From Globodera rostochiensis (Eukaryota > Nematoda > Chromadorea > Rhabditida > Heteroderidae), in the NCBI GenBank assembly GCA_018350325.1, contig JAEVLN010000001.1, positions 5,547,254-5,611,253 on the forward strand: DNA of 64,000 nucleotides, in the 5' to 3' direction. The position numbers and the translations under genes are program-made. Below the pieces are notes generated by a model. The model had not been told where the DNA came from, made no database searches, and saw only the letters and a program-made list of their open reading frames with translations. Below, piece by piece: positions 9,464 through 23,923 of this stretch. The stretch's first letter is position 1, and each line of letters opens with the position of its first letter.

Positions 9464-12272
9464 ATGTCGTCGCCTTCCTTTTCTGGTCACCTCACGCCCA
9501 CTGAAAATGGCCCCAATTGTTGGCGTCCACATTCCTCATTCTCTCCGCCAATTCCGTTCAAATGGCCCCCCTCCGGTGATGATTACTCGGGGCTATTTGC
9601 CCTCGGCAATTCCTTTCGCCTTCATTTGGACGACATTATTTCAATTCACACAGTTTCCCAGCCTCCGTCAGCAGGTCAGCTATCGTGACAAACAAATTAG
9701 CGAAGGAATAAATCTTAAATAAATTTAAAAGTATGACCGGATTTGGGAATATGAAAATCGGATTAAAAATGCTTCATAAACTCACAGGAGGAGGCGAGTC
9801 ACTTTGTACCAGGGAGGACATTTTTGGGGGAGCCGGATTTACCGGAACTCGAGAACTTAGACCCCGGGATTTGGTTGACCTCTCGAAATTATCGAACAGT
9901 TTCGTTCGACCCACCCCTAATTGTATCGTCTGATTAAACCGAATTTTGTTGACAAAAATAGACGAAACGCCTCGTCCATCTTCTGAGCAATATTTGCTCC
10001 TCACCGTTTGTCCCTTCACCGGTCCATTCCAACGACAACTCCGACGTTTCGAGCTCCGTCCCGAAGACTCCTCTCAATTGGCTCCTTTGAAAGACTCTCT
10101 TTGGGAATGGCTTCATCAACGTCGACTCGCTGTTAATGCTCGTTCGTCACAGAAAAGATTGATAAATAAACTCATCAATTCGATGGTTTAGCTCATAATC
10201 CGATAGCCGTGCATTCTCATCACGTACTCGTCCTTCTCAACCCGTTCAGTGGACAAAGACGCGCTTTGGACCTTTGGAAGGCCGAGGTGGAACCGTTGTG
10301 GAGAGAGGCGGGCATTTCCTACGAATTCAAATTGACCGGTCATTTCACCGGAATTTGACGAAATATTTGCTAAACAAATATTTAATGTCAGAAGGGCCTG
10401 ATCATGCCGTGCGGCTGGCGTCTGAATTGGATCTTGACCGAATCAGCGTGTTGGCTTTGGGAGGGTAAGAACTTGGCTGTTTCCCAACGTTCCCGATCCC
10501 CGGGACCCGAAGGACTTTTGCGGCCAATTCCGCGACATTCGCGTCTTCAAAGGGGCGGGAGTGGAAACCCTTAGTAAGAACCTGTTTATTAGCAAAGGCA
10601 TAAGGCCTGAGCTCGGCTTACCGTCAAACCCATTTGGCAATTTTTACCGTTTTGGCACTTTTCCCGTTTAGTTTTCTCCCCTTTTGACACTTTTTCCTCT
10701 CATTAAATTAATTACCCCCCCCCCTACAGACCGCTCATTTAATTTAATTCTTATTTTACATCTCCAGAGGGGATGGCGTCATGTCTGAAGCAATCAACGG
10801 CCTCTTCTTGCGGTCGGACCGTCACAGAGCACTCCGACTTCCGTTACTTCACCTTCCCATGGGTACCGGAAATTCATTGGCCGCTTCTCTCGCATTTATG
10901 GCCAAGTTTTTTAAATTTTGTTTTTTATTTTATTTTGATGTTTCAGTGAACCCTTTCCCCCGCGTGGGACATTTTGCCGTCAGATGGCTCTGATGGCACT
11001 TCGCCCGTGCTACCGTCGTCTCAGACTTTACCACGCCGAATTCTCTCGGAAGCGAACAAAGATTATGTTTCTGTCACTCAGTTGGGGGCTATTGGCTGAC
11101 ATTGGCACGACGCGTTTTTTAATTGTTTAAGAGTCCTCCCGCACTTTTAGATTTGGGCAGTGAACGATTTCGTTTTCTGGTCGGTTGGTGCTCTCATAAT
11201 CGCCTTTCCCCCCAATGTTTTCCCCCATTTACACTGTTTAGGGACTGATCCGTCTCCATGTCGAGGCCTTTCTGCGAATTGCCCAACTTCCGTCGGTTGC
11301 TCGTTATCGAGCGCGACTGTCCTACTTGCCGGTAAGCGCTGGTGAGGCACGGCTGGAATTGGAACGGAAGTTGCGGTTTGGTGTGGAAAAGCCGAGGAAA
11401 ATGTACGGCGACGGTCATTTCAAAGGAGGCGAAGTTGAGGGAATGGAAGGGCAAGACGACGGCGACGGGGTGGAGGAATTTGCGTTCAATGAAGCAGAGG
11501 TGGGGGCCGTACTTTTGGGTAGAGATGAGCGGGATTTAATGGCCATTTCGTGTTTTATGCAGATGCCGACTCTGGAAGAGCCAATTCCGTCCAATTGGAT
11601 TTCTATTGAGGGTCATTTTTCTTCTTAGTCGCTACCGTCGCCGGGGGGGGGGGGAGGGGGGAGGGGGGGGGGTGGTTCATATGGAATATTTTAGGGGGCG
11701 GTAAAAGCGGAGGTCCATGATGAAAAAGAAAACGTCGGCGATTCCCTCAAAACACGGGATCCCCCCCCCCCCTCCGGCGACGCCGTGCCAATAGCTATTC
11801 TTTTTGCATTTTTCTCTCACAAAACAGGTGAATTTTGCTTCGTCCTCCTCTCCACTCTTTCTCATTTGGGCTCCGACATTCCCATCCTTCCGAGTGCCCG
11901 ACCCCAAGATCCGGTGCTCTATCTTTCTTTTGTTCGGTGGAAAAACCTCCGTTCTCGGGTGCACATGGCCAATATTTTGCTAAAGTATATTTTCTGGCCA
12001 TGTCCCTGTCACCACCGTACAATTCAGTATCAATTCCTCCGCTCATCTGGACGACCCCGCCTTTGAGGTCCGCTGCTTTTGTTTGGTTTCGCCTGAAACA
12101 ATTCTCCCCCAAACAGATAATTCCCGTCATGGCGTGTCGTATTCAGCCAGCCCCTGGGATGGGAGGATTTGTGGCATTGGACGGAGAGCCAATCCAGAAT
12201 GAGAAGGGTCAGGCTTTCCAAGTGGTAACCACCCGGTGGAATGCGACGGTGGTCGGCCGAAGAGAGGCATGA
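9464..12272 (+). CDS. sphk-1: sphingosine kinase
   Basis: This lipid kinase converts sphingosine to sphingosine-1-phosphate. The diacylglycerol-kinase-type catalytic domain is split over exons. HHVLVLLNPFSGQRRALDLW (about 10221) is the first conserved block. LALGG at about 10455 joins across an intron to GDGVMSEAINGLF at about 10770, forming the nucleotide-binding glycine loop. LHLPMGTGNSLAASLAFM (about 10850) is the conserved GTGN..A block. MALMALRPCYRRLRLYHAEF and LSWGLLADIG follow at about 10985-11100. The ending GMGGFVALDGEPIQNEKGQAF matches the C-terminal beta-sandwich of the family. An upstream exon at 9464-9688 with FRLHLDDIISIH and one near 9980-10120 probably give the N-terminal region. 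The start codon is the least certain point. Confidence 0.85.
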
Positions 12273-13117
12273 AGAACTTCCGTTGAATTCCACACGATCA
12301 GCAACAGATTTTGTATCCAATCCACAAAGGCTAATTGTAATGCTTTCTAATGTACTGTGATTTTTGTATTTTTGTCATTCGATACCATTTAAAGCTCTCT
12401 GCTGCATGGACATTCGATAAAGTATAAGCTAGTCAGTTCGACTCTTCTTTTTCGATGCTAGCTTCTACGTACATAACTTCGAATGATACCAAAATTATTT
12501 GATTTTGTCAAATAAGCAAACATTTTATTACATAAACATTTTTTATAACGCCATCGACGGCTTTATTCAGAGTAGCATTATAAATTAAAATCCGATAACG
12601 ATCATTAAGTTATCCAATCATGTAAAGGGCTTAGGAACCTCAGGGCGACATGAGCAAATTACTATTAATTGTTATGCGCATCTTTGTAAGAACATTAGAT
12701 TTTTAACTCTAAGCCCTCAGATTCAAGTTACCAGCATCCCCCAAATAAATAAGTTTATTATGTTCAGACCCAAGGCAAATCACAGATTACTACGAGACAA
12801 AACGCCGAATAAAGAAAGGACGAAAAAACGATAAGGGGGGCACATACTTTCCCAAGAGGGCGGGGAGTGGTTCAATCTATGTTTAACCACTCTCCCGGGA
12901 GTCGAGAGTCTATTTTCAGAAGTTACCCGCCATTCTTCTTCATAAAGTGCATCGATTGCACAATTTATAAGAATGAATTTTTCCGCGTGCATTTTTCAAG
13001 AATAACAAATGGGGGGTCGACGGTACTGATAAACGCCAAAAATCCTTTTTGTTTTTGTTAACCCTCTTGGCATAGTATGGAGGGAATTCCCCAGCGATCG
13101 TCAAAGTCACCACGTCC
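12273..13117. other. intergenic region between convergent sphingosine kinase and ZFPL1 genes
   Basis: The two flanking genes face each other, so this stretch should hold both 3' UTRs. It is AT-rich and includes one copy of a dispersed motif (TTCGAATGATACCAAAATT, 12477-12495). An open frame on the minus strand at 12940-13206 overlaps the end of ZFPL1 in a different frame and is not supported as a gene. Confidence 0.6.
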
Positions 13118-14595
<1,478 letters not shown>

Positions 14596-14958
14596 CTAAA
14601 TAAAGGTGGGGAGGGGGACGGCGGTGTCAATAGGTTAAATGTTGTTGTTTTTGTTAAGAGATTTGCAAACAAGCTAAAGAAATGTGGTCTTTTTTTAAGC
14701 TTTTGCCCGTTTTTGGCTTACAAATTAGTTGGCCTTATGACCGGTTGGCCTTTTGTTTAGCGCTAAAAAAAATGCTTGAAAAAAAGTTTGGCAATCTGTC
14801 TTTATTCAAAATTTAAACGAAATCCATCAAAAATTCCATAAGAAAAGGACGCGTACCCCTAAAAATGCCAACTCTTTAAAGAAAGTACATACATATCCGA
14901 CCCCTTCTTCTAAACCATTTTTATTCAGATTGACACTTAGACGGAAACTAATTATTTT

Positions 14959-17900
14959 ATGGAATTAATCGAAAAAGAAAACAAGCGAAAAGGTACAAAA
15001 AGACGATCTAAAAATTGTGAAACATTGAAACAAGAGGAAATTAATAAACAAATTGATGATGATATTACGCTTCCCCCGAGGAGACGTTCAGCGAGGTACA
15101 CAACCGTGGCGTTTGACGTGTCTCACAATCAGTACAAATCTTTTTTTAGATTGGTTGCAATTTCAAAGCCAAACTCTAATGGCATGAATTACGAAGCTGC
15201 TCAACCCAAATTGACAAGACAAGCAAAAGAGGATAAGGAAGAGTTGGTAATTCAGTCATTAATTTTGGATTACACCACTTTCTTCTCAACATGAATATAT
15301 TCGCATAATCTCGACTTTAGACCAAGTTTGGCGACGACACTCCTTTTTTTGGTAGCAGCGCCTCAACATCCCTCAAGTTAACACTCCAATCCCCCCATTT
15401 GTCGTCAATCGCTAAATCCATCGACTTACCTTCAAAAGATGGGCCATTCTCTGCAAGTCGACCCTTGGAAAAGAAACGCAAGGCGACAAAATCGGTGTTG
15501 AATTTTTGTTAACGAATTTTTGATGTTTATCGATTGAATTAACAGTTCGGTGAAGGAACTTCACAAGCGACTTTGGCTTCTTCGGACGATGACGGGGAGG
15601 ACGAGTGGGGGGCGTTTGAGCTTTTGCATCCGAGCAAAGCTGACAAAAAAGTAATTGAGGTAATCCGATTTGCTCGATCATTTTTGTATGTGTTTCAAAG
15701 AGTTGTTAAGGTTGAACTTGATGAAAAATCTTCAGGTAATTAGACTCTTGACGCTGTTCTCATAATCTATTCTGGCGAATAATGGGCACTTGCTGTTTCA
15801 GCAATTTAAATATTTGGTGAAAATCGAACTATTTTTGGGGACCATCACAACTCCCCCCTCCGTTTTTTTAAATTTTCCCTACACCCGCAAGGGACGGTGT
15901 TCTGGTCCCCTCTTTCACTTAATGTTACCAAATTTTAGATTTGTTTAAACGTCGAATGAATCCGTTGGCAGAAAGAGACGCAAAAGAGGGGGAGGAACGG
16001 GCAAAGTGGGAACATGAAATGGAGCTGGAAATTATGCGGAAGCGTCGTGAATTACAGGCAATTGCAGGCATTAGAAGCTAAGGGCGTACCCAGGAGGTTG
16101 CTTGTACCCCTCAAAACGACAAAAAACGTCCTATTTTTGAGTAATTTTCTTTATTAAAGGCCAAGATGGTTGGGCATCGGCCAAGGGTTACAACTCGTTG
16201 CCTGTCGGTGTTTGTTGTAATTTTGTTGACTGTTTTAGGAAAACACTCATCGGTTTCATTTCCTCACTTACATTGGCCACCTTTACTTCATGGCCAATGC
16301 CCTTCTTCAAAATGGCCCATCTTTTATTGAGCGATTTGCCGCAATGTTCGAGCAAACGTCCGCGCCGTTAACGCCCATCCAAATGAGACAATTCCTTACG
16401 GAAGAATTCAGAGGCAAATTCCGCTGTCAGAATGATATTTTGAAGGAACCAATTAAATGGTGCACCACCCAAGACAACTTCGTTCGACATTTACTCACAC
16501 TTATCGGCCACGGCACATTCAGCACGGCCAGGGAAATTGCCCTTGTAATTTATTTATATGGAAAAACATTAATTTATGCTAAACGAATTCGACTTTTCAG
16601 ATATTTTTTGCGCTTTGCTCATTTGTATTGCGTTTGCGTGCCAGAGTTTGTGTTGCATTCAATCCGATGCCCAGATTGGTGTGTCATGTTTTAGAAAATG
16701 ATTTTCCTTTATTTATTTTAGATGATTGAGCCAAAACAAGGCACAAAGAAAACTGGAAAGAGAAAGAAGAATGACCAAAAGGCAGAAAGTGCACGGGATG
16801 GAAGCAGTTCGGATGAGCAAATTGCTAAAGGGCGTTCGAGGAGAAAGGGAAATGGTCGGACGGAGGTGAAAGCGGCGGAAAGCCCGGAAGGGGCGGCGTC
16901 GCTCGAGGCGGCCTATTGGAACGAATATTGGGATGACGTGGAACGCCGATGGATTTGTTAGAGTCACTTCTAAATGTTAGCCCCCCGTGTAAAATAACGC
17001 CTTAAGGTGTCGACACGTTTCACTGTCTCGTCGACGAGCCGCAACAAATCGAGCACAAATTTGGTGTTTATGTTGGCAAAGTGCGCAAAATTCTTTACGT
17101 GTTAAGCATTGACACCGGTGGGAATTAATTAATTTTGTTGGTAATATTACCCCAGAAAAGGGCATTAAATTTCAGAAAAGGGGATGCGAGAAATTGGGGC
17201 CAAATACGTCGGAGATTATTTGTCGGCGGCGGTCAGAAAATTGCGGACGGACGGGGAATGGATAGGACAGACAATGGAATTGCCGGTTGGTTGGACTTGC
17301 AAAACTTTGAACTTAAAAAAAACATTTTTTTCCTCCGCAAGGCCTTGCACGCCAATGAAAATTGCAGTCGATTGGAGGACGCCCAAATTTATGAACTTTT
17401 GAAGTCCAAACCGATGCCAACGGTCTTATCCGAGTTCAAAAATCATCCACTTTATGCGTTGAAAAAGGATTTACTCAAATTTGATGCAATTTACCCATCC
17501 GACATCCAACCAATTGGGTATATCGGCAAACAAAGGCACGAGGTTTTCCCGAGAAGTGCCATCCACAAGCTGGAAGGGTCCCTAAATTGGATCAAGGAGT
17601 CCAGATCCATCAAGGTATTCCGCGGCATTCCTTTTCGTTTGGTCCTTTTTATATAAAGATAAAAATGGTTACAATTATGGGAATTCACCAAAACTCATAT
17701 TCAAACATTTCACAGGCTGGCGAAAAGCCCTATAAGGTCGTTTCGGCTCGTCCCAAGCTCAACGTTCCAAAGGAGAAGCGAGAGCCACTGACGTTGGATT
17801 TGTTTGGATATTGGCAGACGGAGCCTTATGTCCCACCCGAAGTTACTGCCGACGGGCGAATCCCAAGAAATGAATTCGGAAACCTTTACATGTACAAGGA

Positions 17901-18353
17901 GGAAATGTTGCCAAAGGTTCAACAAATTATTTACTATAAAAAAACAACCAATTCCAGCGAGTTTGATTATATTATTCATTTCATCAAAGGGATGTGTTCA
18001 CCTTCGGCTGTCTGGCATTTACCTTGTCGCGCGTCGAATGGATTTGGAGGCTGTTCCGGCTGTGGTTGGATGGGAATTTTCGGGCGGTTTTAATCATCCG
18101 ATGTGTGTTTATTTTGTTTTTGAATAAATTAACTGCGCGTTCATTATATTGTGATTGTAACTTTAGTCTGGACGGGTGTGTTGTGTTGCGAAAGGACGAG
18201 GAAGTGTTGCGCTCGGCCTGGCAGGAGATGGTGCGAGAAAAAGCGGCCAAAATGGCGAAAAGAACGGCCGAAAGGGTTTGGAAAAATTGGCGCCGACTGA
18301 TCAAGGGGAAAATGCTGCTGCAACAAATGCGGGTGCGATTTAACGCGGCCTGA
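14959..18353 (+). CDS. XPC: XPC/Rad4 nucleotide-excision-repair DNA damage sensor
   Basis: XPC recognises helix-distorting lesions and starts global-genome nucleotide excision repair in the nucleus. The N-terminal exons are basic and acidic (RRKGTKRRSKN-type runs, SSDDDGEDEW). The transglutaminase-like fold is covered by exons with LLTLIGHGTFSTA, LRLRARVCVAFNPMPRLVCH, AYWNEYWDDVERRWIC and EHKFGVYVGKVRKILYVLSI. The DNA-binding beta-hairpin domains appear as LPTVLSEFKNHPLYALKKDL-like sequence (PMPTVLSEFKNHPLYALKKD), PSDIQPIGYIGKQRHEVFPR, DLFGYWQTEPYVPPEV, DGRIPRNEFGNLYMY and RMDLEAVPAVVGWEFSGGFN. The end is rich in Lys/Arg (WKNWRRLIKGKMLLQQMR), as usual. The start at 14959 is the first in-frame ATG. 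Exon edges are approximate. Confidence 0.92.
16081..16240. other. XPC intron with possible element end
   Basis: Within an XPC intron, GGGCGTACCCAGGAGGTTGC resembles the GCGT..GCCAGGAGGAGG terminus of the inverted-repeat element seen in the MED17 intron at about 29609. No matching opposite end was found here, so it may be a fragment or chance. Confidence 0.25.
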
Positions 18354-18907
18354 AGGGAGTGCGGGACTCGGTGGACGTACCCCCGGGGAATGATCCATTT
18401 CTGCGAATTTCTGTTAGATTTGTTATTTATGTGACTCACGACTACATGATCAATTGTTTTTTTTTGTTGATTTGGTTTTTTAAAAGCGTAAAAATTAGTT
18501 CGAAAAGGGCCAAGCGTTGATTTTAAGAAAAGTGCACGCTTAGCCGTGCGCGCCCAGTTTAAGTCCGGGACGAAGGAGTCATCATCATCTCCAAAGCTGG
18601 TTCGCATAACCACGACTGAGGACGACAACAACACTCAAAACTAACCCAAACGGCCCTCTTTAGGGCCACAATTATCAGATGGACGAAAGCGACGAAAATG
18701 AAAAAAAATGCTTGAAAATTAATTAATTTGGCCATCTGTCTATTCACAATTTAAAAGATTCTTCAATAAATTCCATAAATCTCAAATAAAGGACGAATCT
18801 TTTCAAATTGAAAAGCTTGTGGTACTCCGAAGTGTGCGGCACTTTTAATTCTTTTATATTTAGATATTTGAGTAATTTTATTTGTTTTTTGTACGATTAT
18901 TAATTGC
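18354..18907. other. intergenic region, XPC to SHP-type phosphatase
   Basis: I see no gene. The first part is the XPC 3' flank. The second is AT-rich and leads to the short first coding exon of the phosphatase at 18908. Confidence 0.55.
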
Positions 18908-21534
18908 ATGCACCCAAGGTGTGTATTAACTTTATTTTTTTGTCTTTTTTATTCCCATTTTTGATAGATTTTTCTATGATGTGACCGGGGAGCGTGCCAG
19001 AGAATTACTTTTTCTTTATGGCGGAAAAGGGGTAATAAATTTTTGTTAAATTCAAATTCGTTTTAAGGAATACTTAGTGCGACCAAGCGAATCGAATCCC
19101 GAGGATTACACGATCTCCATTCATCAAGGGAGCCGCGTTACTCACGTAAAAATACCTTTCGACAAGGCCTTGAATGTCTACAGGTTCCCCAATCGTCAAG
19201 AATTCCGATCACTTGAAGCAATTGGCACAGCTTTGAGCAATAGGCCCAACATTTTGACTGATTGTGAGGTTTTCACCAGTCTAAGCTCGCCTGTCAAAAT
19301 ACCGTTTTGTGAGACTGTGGTCAATATTGGAAGAGATCGTAAGTGTATGACAGCTTTTAATTAGTTAATAATTGCAAAATTAGGCTTCTTTCACATTTCA
19401 ACGAGTGGGCAGGAGGCGGAGACTTTGCTGCGACAGAAAGCCGACGGGACGTATTTGTTGCGGGAAAGTACGAGCTGCGAGGGAGAATTTGCAGTCAGTG
19501 TGAAGGGCAAAAATGCAGTCATCCACGTGCGGATTCATCGCAGGGTGTACAAAATTTGTTGCCAATTCCTTTCAAATTACTGCACTTTCAGAATGGCCGT
19601 TTTGGCATAGTTCCGAAGGACAGCTTCAGAGGGTTGGCCGATTTGCTGGACAATTACGTACGGATGCCCATGGTTCAGGTTGGGACGTTTCCTTAACACT
19701 GCCACCGGGCATCCTTTTTTGCAGAACGACGGAGGGGTCGTTAAACTCGTCGCTGCCTTCTCCACAACCCGGTTCACGGCCGCGACCATCGACGATCGCA
19801 TAGACTGTTTGCTGCGATCCCAGAGAAAACCTGGCATAAAGGATGGCTTTGTGGACGAATTTGAGGTATTTCATCCGTAAAATGTCGAGGCTTTAACAAA
19901 ATTCGATAGTAAACGATTCATCCAATTGAGTTTTATGCAATGCAAAATTATTATTATTATCTTGCTTTTTGTCAGGGTTTACATCGTGAAGAGGACGCAC
20001 AAATGTTCATCAGCTGCAAAGAGGGGCGAAGAACGGAAAACGTTCGGAAGAACAGATACAGAAATGTGGTGCCGTTTGATCACACGCGAATAAAGCTGAA
20101 GTCGCTTGCTGAGAATGATTACATCAACGCAAATTACATAAAGGTAAAGTCTGTCTTAAACTTTGGATGATTCTAAAGTCAAAAAAAAAAAATGCATTTT
20201 TAGGTTCCATTGGATGTGAAAAGATATCCGGAGTTTGGCGAGTTCCAAAGGGATTACATATCAACGCAAGGATGTCTCGAAGAAACAGTCAGTGCATGTT
20301 TGGGCAACCATTAATTCCGGAAATTGAGGGCTTCGGATTTATTGAGAAAAATTGCTCTAACATTACACATCTAGGATTAATTTTCTAAACAATTTCAGGT
20401 CAACGATTTTTGGTGCGTGGATTCTGTCTGTTTGAACTTGAAATAAATATTCTCAACATTTTTTTAATAGGCAAATGGTATGGCAAGAAGAAAGTCGGCT
20501 CATTGTTATGGTGACAAAAGAAGTCGAAAGGGGAAGGGTAACAAACAATTCATTTTGCATTGCTTTTGTTTACCATCGCCCAATTTGTTTTCAGGTAAAA
20601 TGTTTTCGATATTGGCCCGACTTCGAAGAGCAAAAAGTTTACGGGATAAAGCGTTTGTCTGTCAAAAGTTTACAGGTAAATTACGATTATTATTGTTACG
20701 ATTCGGGTTGTTAATCGATTTCAAAAGTTTTGTTCGAAGCTAATTACTATATTTTATAATCAAGATGGGGCATTAGTGAACAAAATATTGCAAATTGTTT
20801 TTTTTGTTGTTTCTTTTCATTTTTTTGTCTATAATAGAAACCCATTAAGGAACAGACGACCGGAGATTATGTCCACCGTTTGTTTTTGTTGTGTGCTGCC
20901 GAAAATGGTTGGTATTATCATCTTTCTCCGATAATTATGTACTTTGATTACCCCTCTCCCCAGAAGATTCTGGCCCTTCTCGGCTCGTCCACCACTTCCA
21001 AATTCTCGGCTGGGAGGACAACGAATCGTGTCCCGTCGGTTCTGTACTCCGTTTCCTCGACTCGGTCAATGATTGTGTTCTGAAAGAACAAATTGGCGAA
21101 CAAGGCCCAGCAGTTGTTCATTGCAGGTAGTTTTGGTCGATTTTGTGCGTTTATTTTTGTGCATTTGGTTTAGTGCCGGCATTGGCAGAACAGGTTTTTG
21201 TTTCTTTGTGTCTGTTCGCTTTACCAATTACCGTTCCAGGGACTTATATTGCGTTGGATATTTTGACCAATTGCATCAGACGAAACGGTGCTAATTTTTA
21301 TGCTTTGAAATATTTGATCTCTCAGCATTTTCTTATTAACAGGGCCCCAATGCGTCTGTGATGTGCAGGTTTTTTGGTGTTTGTTGGGAATTGACGGAAT
21401 TTCAACAAGTTCAGAAGACGGTGCGAATGTTGAGGGAACAGAGGGCCACAATGGTGCAGACGGAGGCGCAGTATCGTTTTATTTACTATGTGATCTCAGC
21501 ATTCATGAAGTCGTATCGCAACATTCACACATAA
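18908..21534 (+). CDS. ptp-2: SHP-type (tandem SH2) cytosolic protein tyrosine phosphatase
   Basis: A first exon of 11 bases (MHP+) joins RFFYDVTGERARELLFLYGG, giving the start of an N-SH2 domain. This is followed by LRPSESNPEDYTISIHQGSR (phosphotyrosine pocket region). The second SH2 has FFHISTSGQEAETLLRQKAD, TYLLRESTSCEGEFAVSV and GRFGIVPKDSFRGLADLLDN. The PTP domain shows NRYRNVVPFDHTRIKL, NDYINANYIK, RDYISTQGCLEETV, QMVWQEESRLIVMVTKEVER and KCFRYWPDFEEQKVYGIKR. The active-site loop VVHCSAGIGRTG is split by an intron after the Cys codon (about 21127). The Q-loop region reads QRATMVQTEAQYRFIYYVIS. The WPD loop reads W-E-D instead of W-P-D. In animals SHP-2/PTP-2 acts downstream of receptor tyrosine kinases to promote Ras signalling. 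There is no long tyrosine-rich C-terminal tail. Confidence 0.92.
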
Positions 21535-21968
21535 AACCCTCAACACATTCCCTGACCCCCGTGATCGATCATTCCTATTTCAACGGTGACTCTCATCCTT
21601 CCCATCATACGTACTCAAAACTGGGAAGTCCCACACCCTGGACTTCAAAAAAAAGAGAGAAATGTACAAAAAAAAAATCCCAAAAACAAACCGATTGCCT
21701 ATTTGATTACCTTCATTTTCTTTGCAAAAGTCTGGATGTCAAATTTAAGTTGATTGTCCCATCTTGACATCCCATTTCTGAGAACGCACTGATTGACTTC
21801 ATTTTGTACAATATTATATACTGTAAAAAGAAAAATAGTTAGCAATGAATAAAACAATTGTCCATTGTCTGATTGTTTTGCGAAGCGATGTCAATATTTT
21901 TCTCCTCTTGTTAATGCCAATTGAATTTTGAACTTTTAGGAATTAATTGAGCGACTGATTGTCTGAGA

Positions 21969-23539
21969 ATGTCCGGTTCGTCAGGTATTCTGTCACCCCA
22001 ATTTGATCACTTTATTCTGTCTTTAGCCGCCTTTGAACGGTTTTTTGCCACTTGTGGCATTCCCCAAACAATGGTGTCGAAATATGCGAGTCGTTTTGTC
22101 AAAGAGCGCATCCATCCCGCGCTGATGAGGGATCTCGGTTGGTGCCGGGGGGGATGTCTCCGTTTATTCCACAAATATTTGCTGTGCTGTTAAGGGAAGG
22201 AGGATTTGCGCGAGTTGGGCGTCAGTGCGTTGGGAGACCAGGTCAGAATTGGGGGGGGGGGGGGGATTGCCCGAATGTGTCGTCAAACAATGGTTAATTA
22301 AGTTGGCAATAATGCGTTACATAAAGCAATGCGATGGGAATCCGCCCGAGTTCAATCCGTCCGACTCGAAACGAAAGTCCGAGTCTCGACAGAAAGAAAC
22401 TGCAGAGTTTGCCAGCGATGAAGAAGGTGACCGGCAGCGACAAAAACAAATAAAGAATTATTTGTGATTTTCTTCAGATGAGCCGATGTTTGTTGATTCG
22501 AATCCTTCGAACATTTTCAAGGCCCCCGACCGGGAAGACATTTATCACGTCAAAATGCCAGCTGGCACGTTGCCCAAAACGCGTAAAATGTTGGAAAAGA
22601 ACCGTTTTCTTCGTGATCAAGGTCCAATTATTTATTTATCAAAACTAACAAAATTAATCTTCTCAAGGTGTCCTAAAGAGGGGTGTTTCCGGAATTCGGA
22701 AGTCCGGGGTTGAGTTGAGCAAACCGGTGCTGAACACAATTTCCACCCGATCCAAAGTCATCGGTCGGAAACCAACCAAAATTCAGGTCTAAACAAAATA
22801 AAAGAACATTTCGGGGAATTATTTTTATTGACAGGACACCGACATCACTTCATCGACGGCATTTGCCTCTTTGGGTTCAATGCGAAGCGATTCCATCTCC
22901 ACAAAAACGACAGTTGTCGCTGACCTCAGCAGAAACTCGCAACGGTTCGTTTTATAAATCGTAATATTTTATTTGCAAAAAACGGGAAAACCCGAATGAA
23001 ATGAGTAAAGCAAATTTATAGGAATGATTTAAAATGCATTTTAATCATCTCTTTCGGATGAGTAAATTGGGGAAGTTCGGAGGGGAAGTTTGTGGATCTG
23101 TTGCCACTTGTTTAGTTCTGTCAGTTTGGCAAATCGTTTCGCGTCTCTCTCTGGCGGTGCAAACATTCGAATCCAATTGCGGGGAGACGCCGCCTCTCAA
23201 CCGTCGCAACGGCGTCTCATTAACTATGGCAACAGCGACATCGTCGACGACTCCACCGCCGCTGGCTTTTACGAGGGACGCCCCAAAACGATCGGAATCC
23301 GAAGGGGCAATTTCCCACCACAAATGGTCAGAGTTAGAAAGAGCGATTTACAACCCGAAGTGCGTCGTGCGCCCATCGCCGAACGCATTCAAATTGTGGG
23401 ACAGAGCCGAAGGAGTCGTCCGGTGATCACGGTGCGGGGCGAGGAAAGGACAGCGGCGATGGATACTGTCGGTAGAAGAGGATGGCCAACTCCAATGAAA
23501 AGGACCTCAATTTTGGACCGGATCAGTGTGGCCAAATAG
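21969..23539 (+). CDS. C19orf47-like SAM-domain nuclear protein
   Basis: The first exons hold a SAM-like fold: FERFFATCGIPQTMVSKYAS, FVKERIHPALMRDLGW and a following LGVSALGDQ-type segment split by an intron with a G run. The diagnostic block is YHVKMPAGTLPKTRKMLEKN at about 22545-22605, matching the MPKGTTPRTRKILE block of human C19orf47. The remainder is basic and Ser/Thr-rich, ending VGRRGWPTPMKRTSILDRIS, where the family has a short recurring I(F)xRLG-type motif. The molecular function of the family is not well known. The start ATG at 21969 fits the SAM domain position. Several exon boundaries in the middle are uncertain. Confidence 0.75.
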
Positions 23540-23923
23540 ACTAAAGTTGTGTTGTCTTCCCACCACGAACTTTAATGGGTCTTTTGTTCAATCGATTGTG
23601 TAACCATTTCATTGGGCTTAACCGAATTTTGTTTCCAAAGGTCGTCCATCCCACCCACCCGTCCCTCTGTCTGTCTGTCTTCTCTCGCGAATTTTATACT
23701 TTCTTTGATTTGACTCAATTCACATAAACCTGCTGCATACAAACACAAGAAGCAAAATGTAAAGTGATGCTTGGAACTTGGAAACTACTACTATATATTT
23801 GCTGAGATCGAGTAAGGTTTTACAGCAAGTCCCCAGCATCACCGGAGGGGGGGCGTCTTTCATCGAATGATTTGGCCGTTTGTGCATCAACAGATCGACC
23901 ATTCGCTGTTTCCACCCGCCAAT

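Noticed and set aside
22485..22520. A GATTCGAATCC stretch that resembles a tRNA T-arm
   Set aside because: No matching acceptor, D-arm or anticodon stem surrounds it, and it lies inside a coding exon of the C19orf47-like gene.
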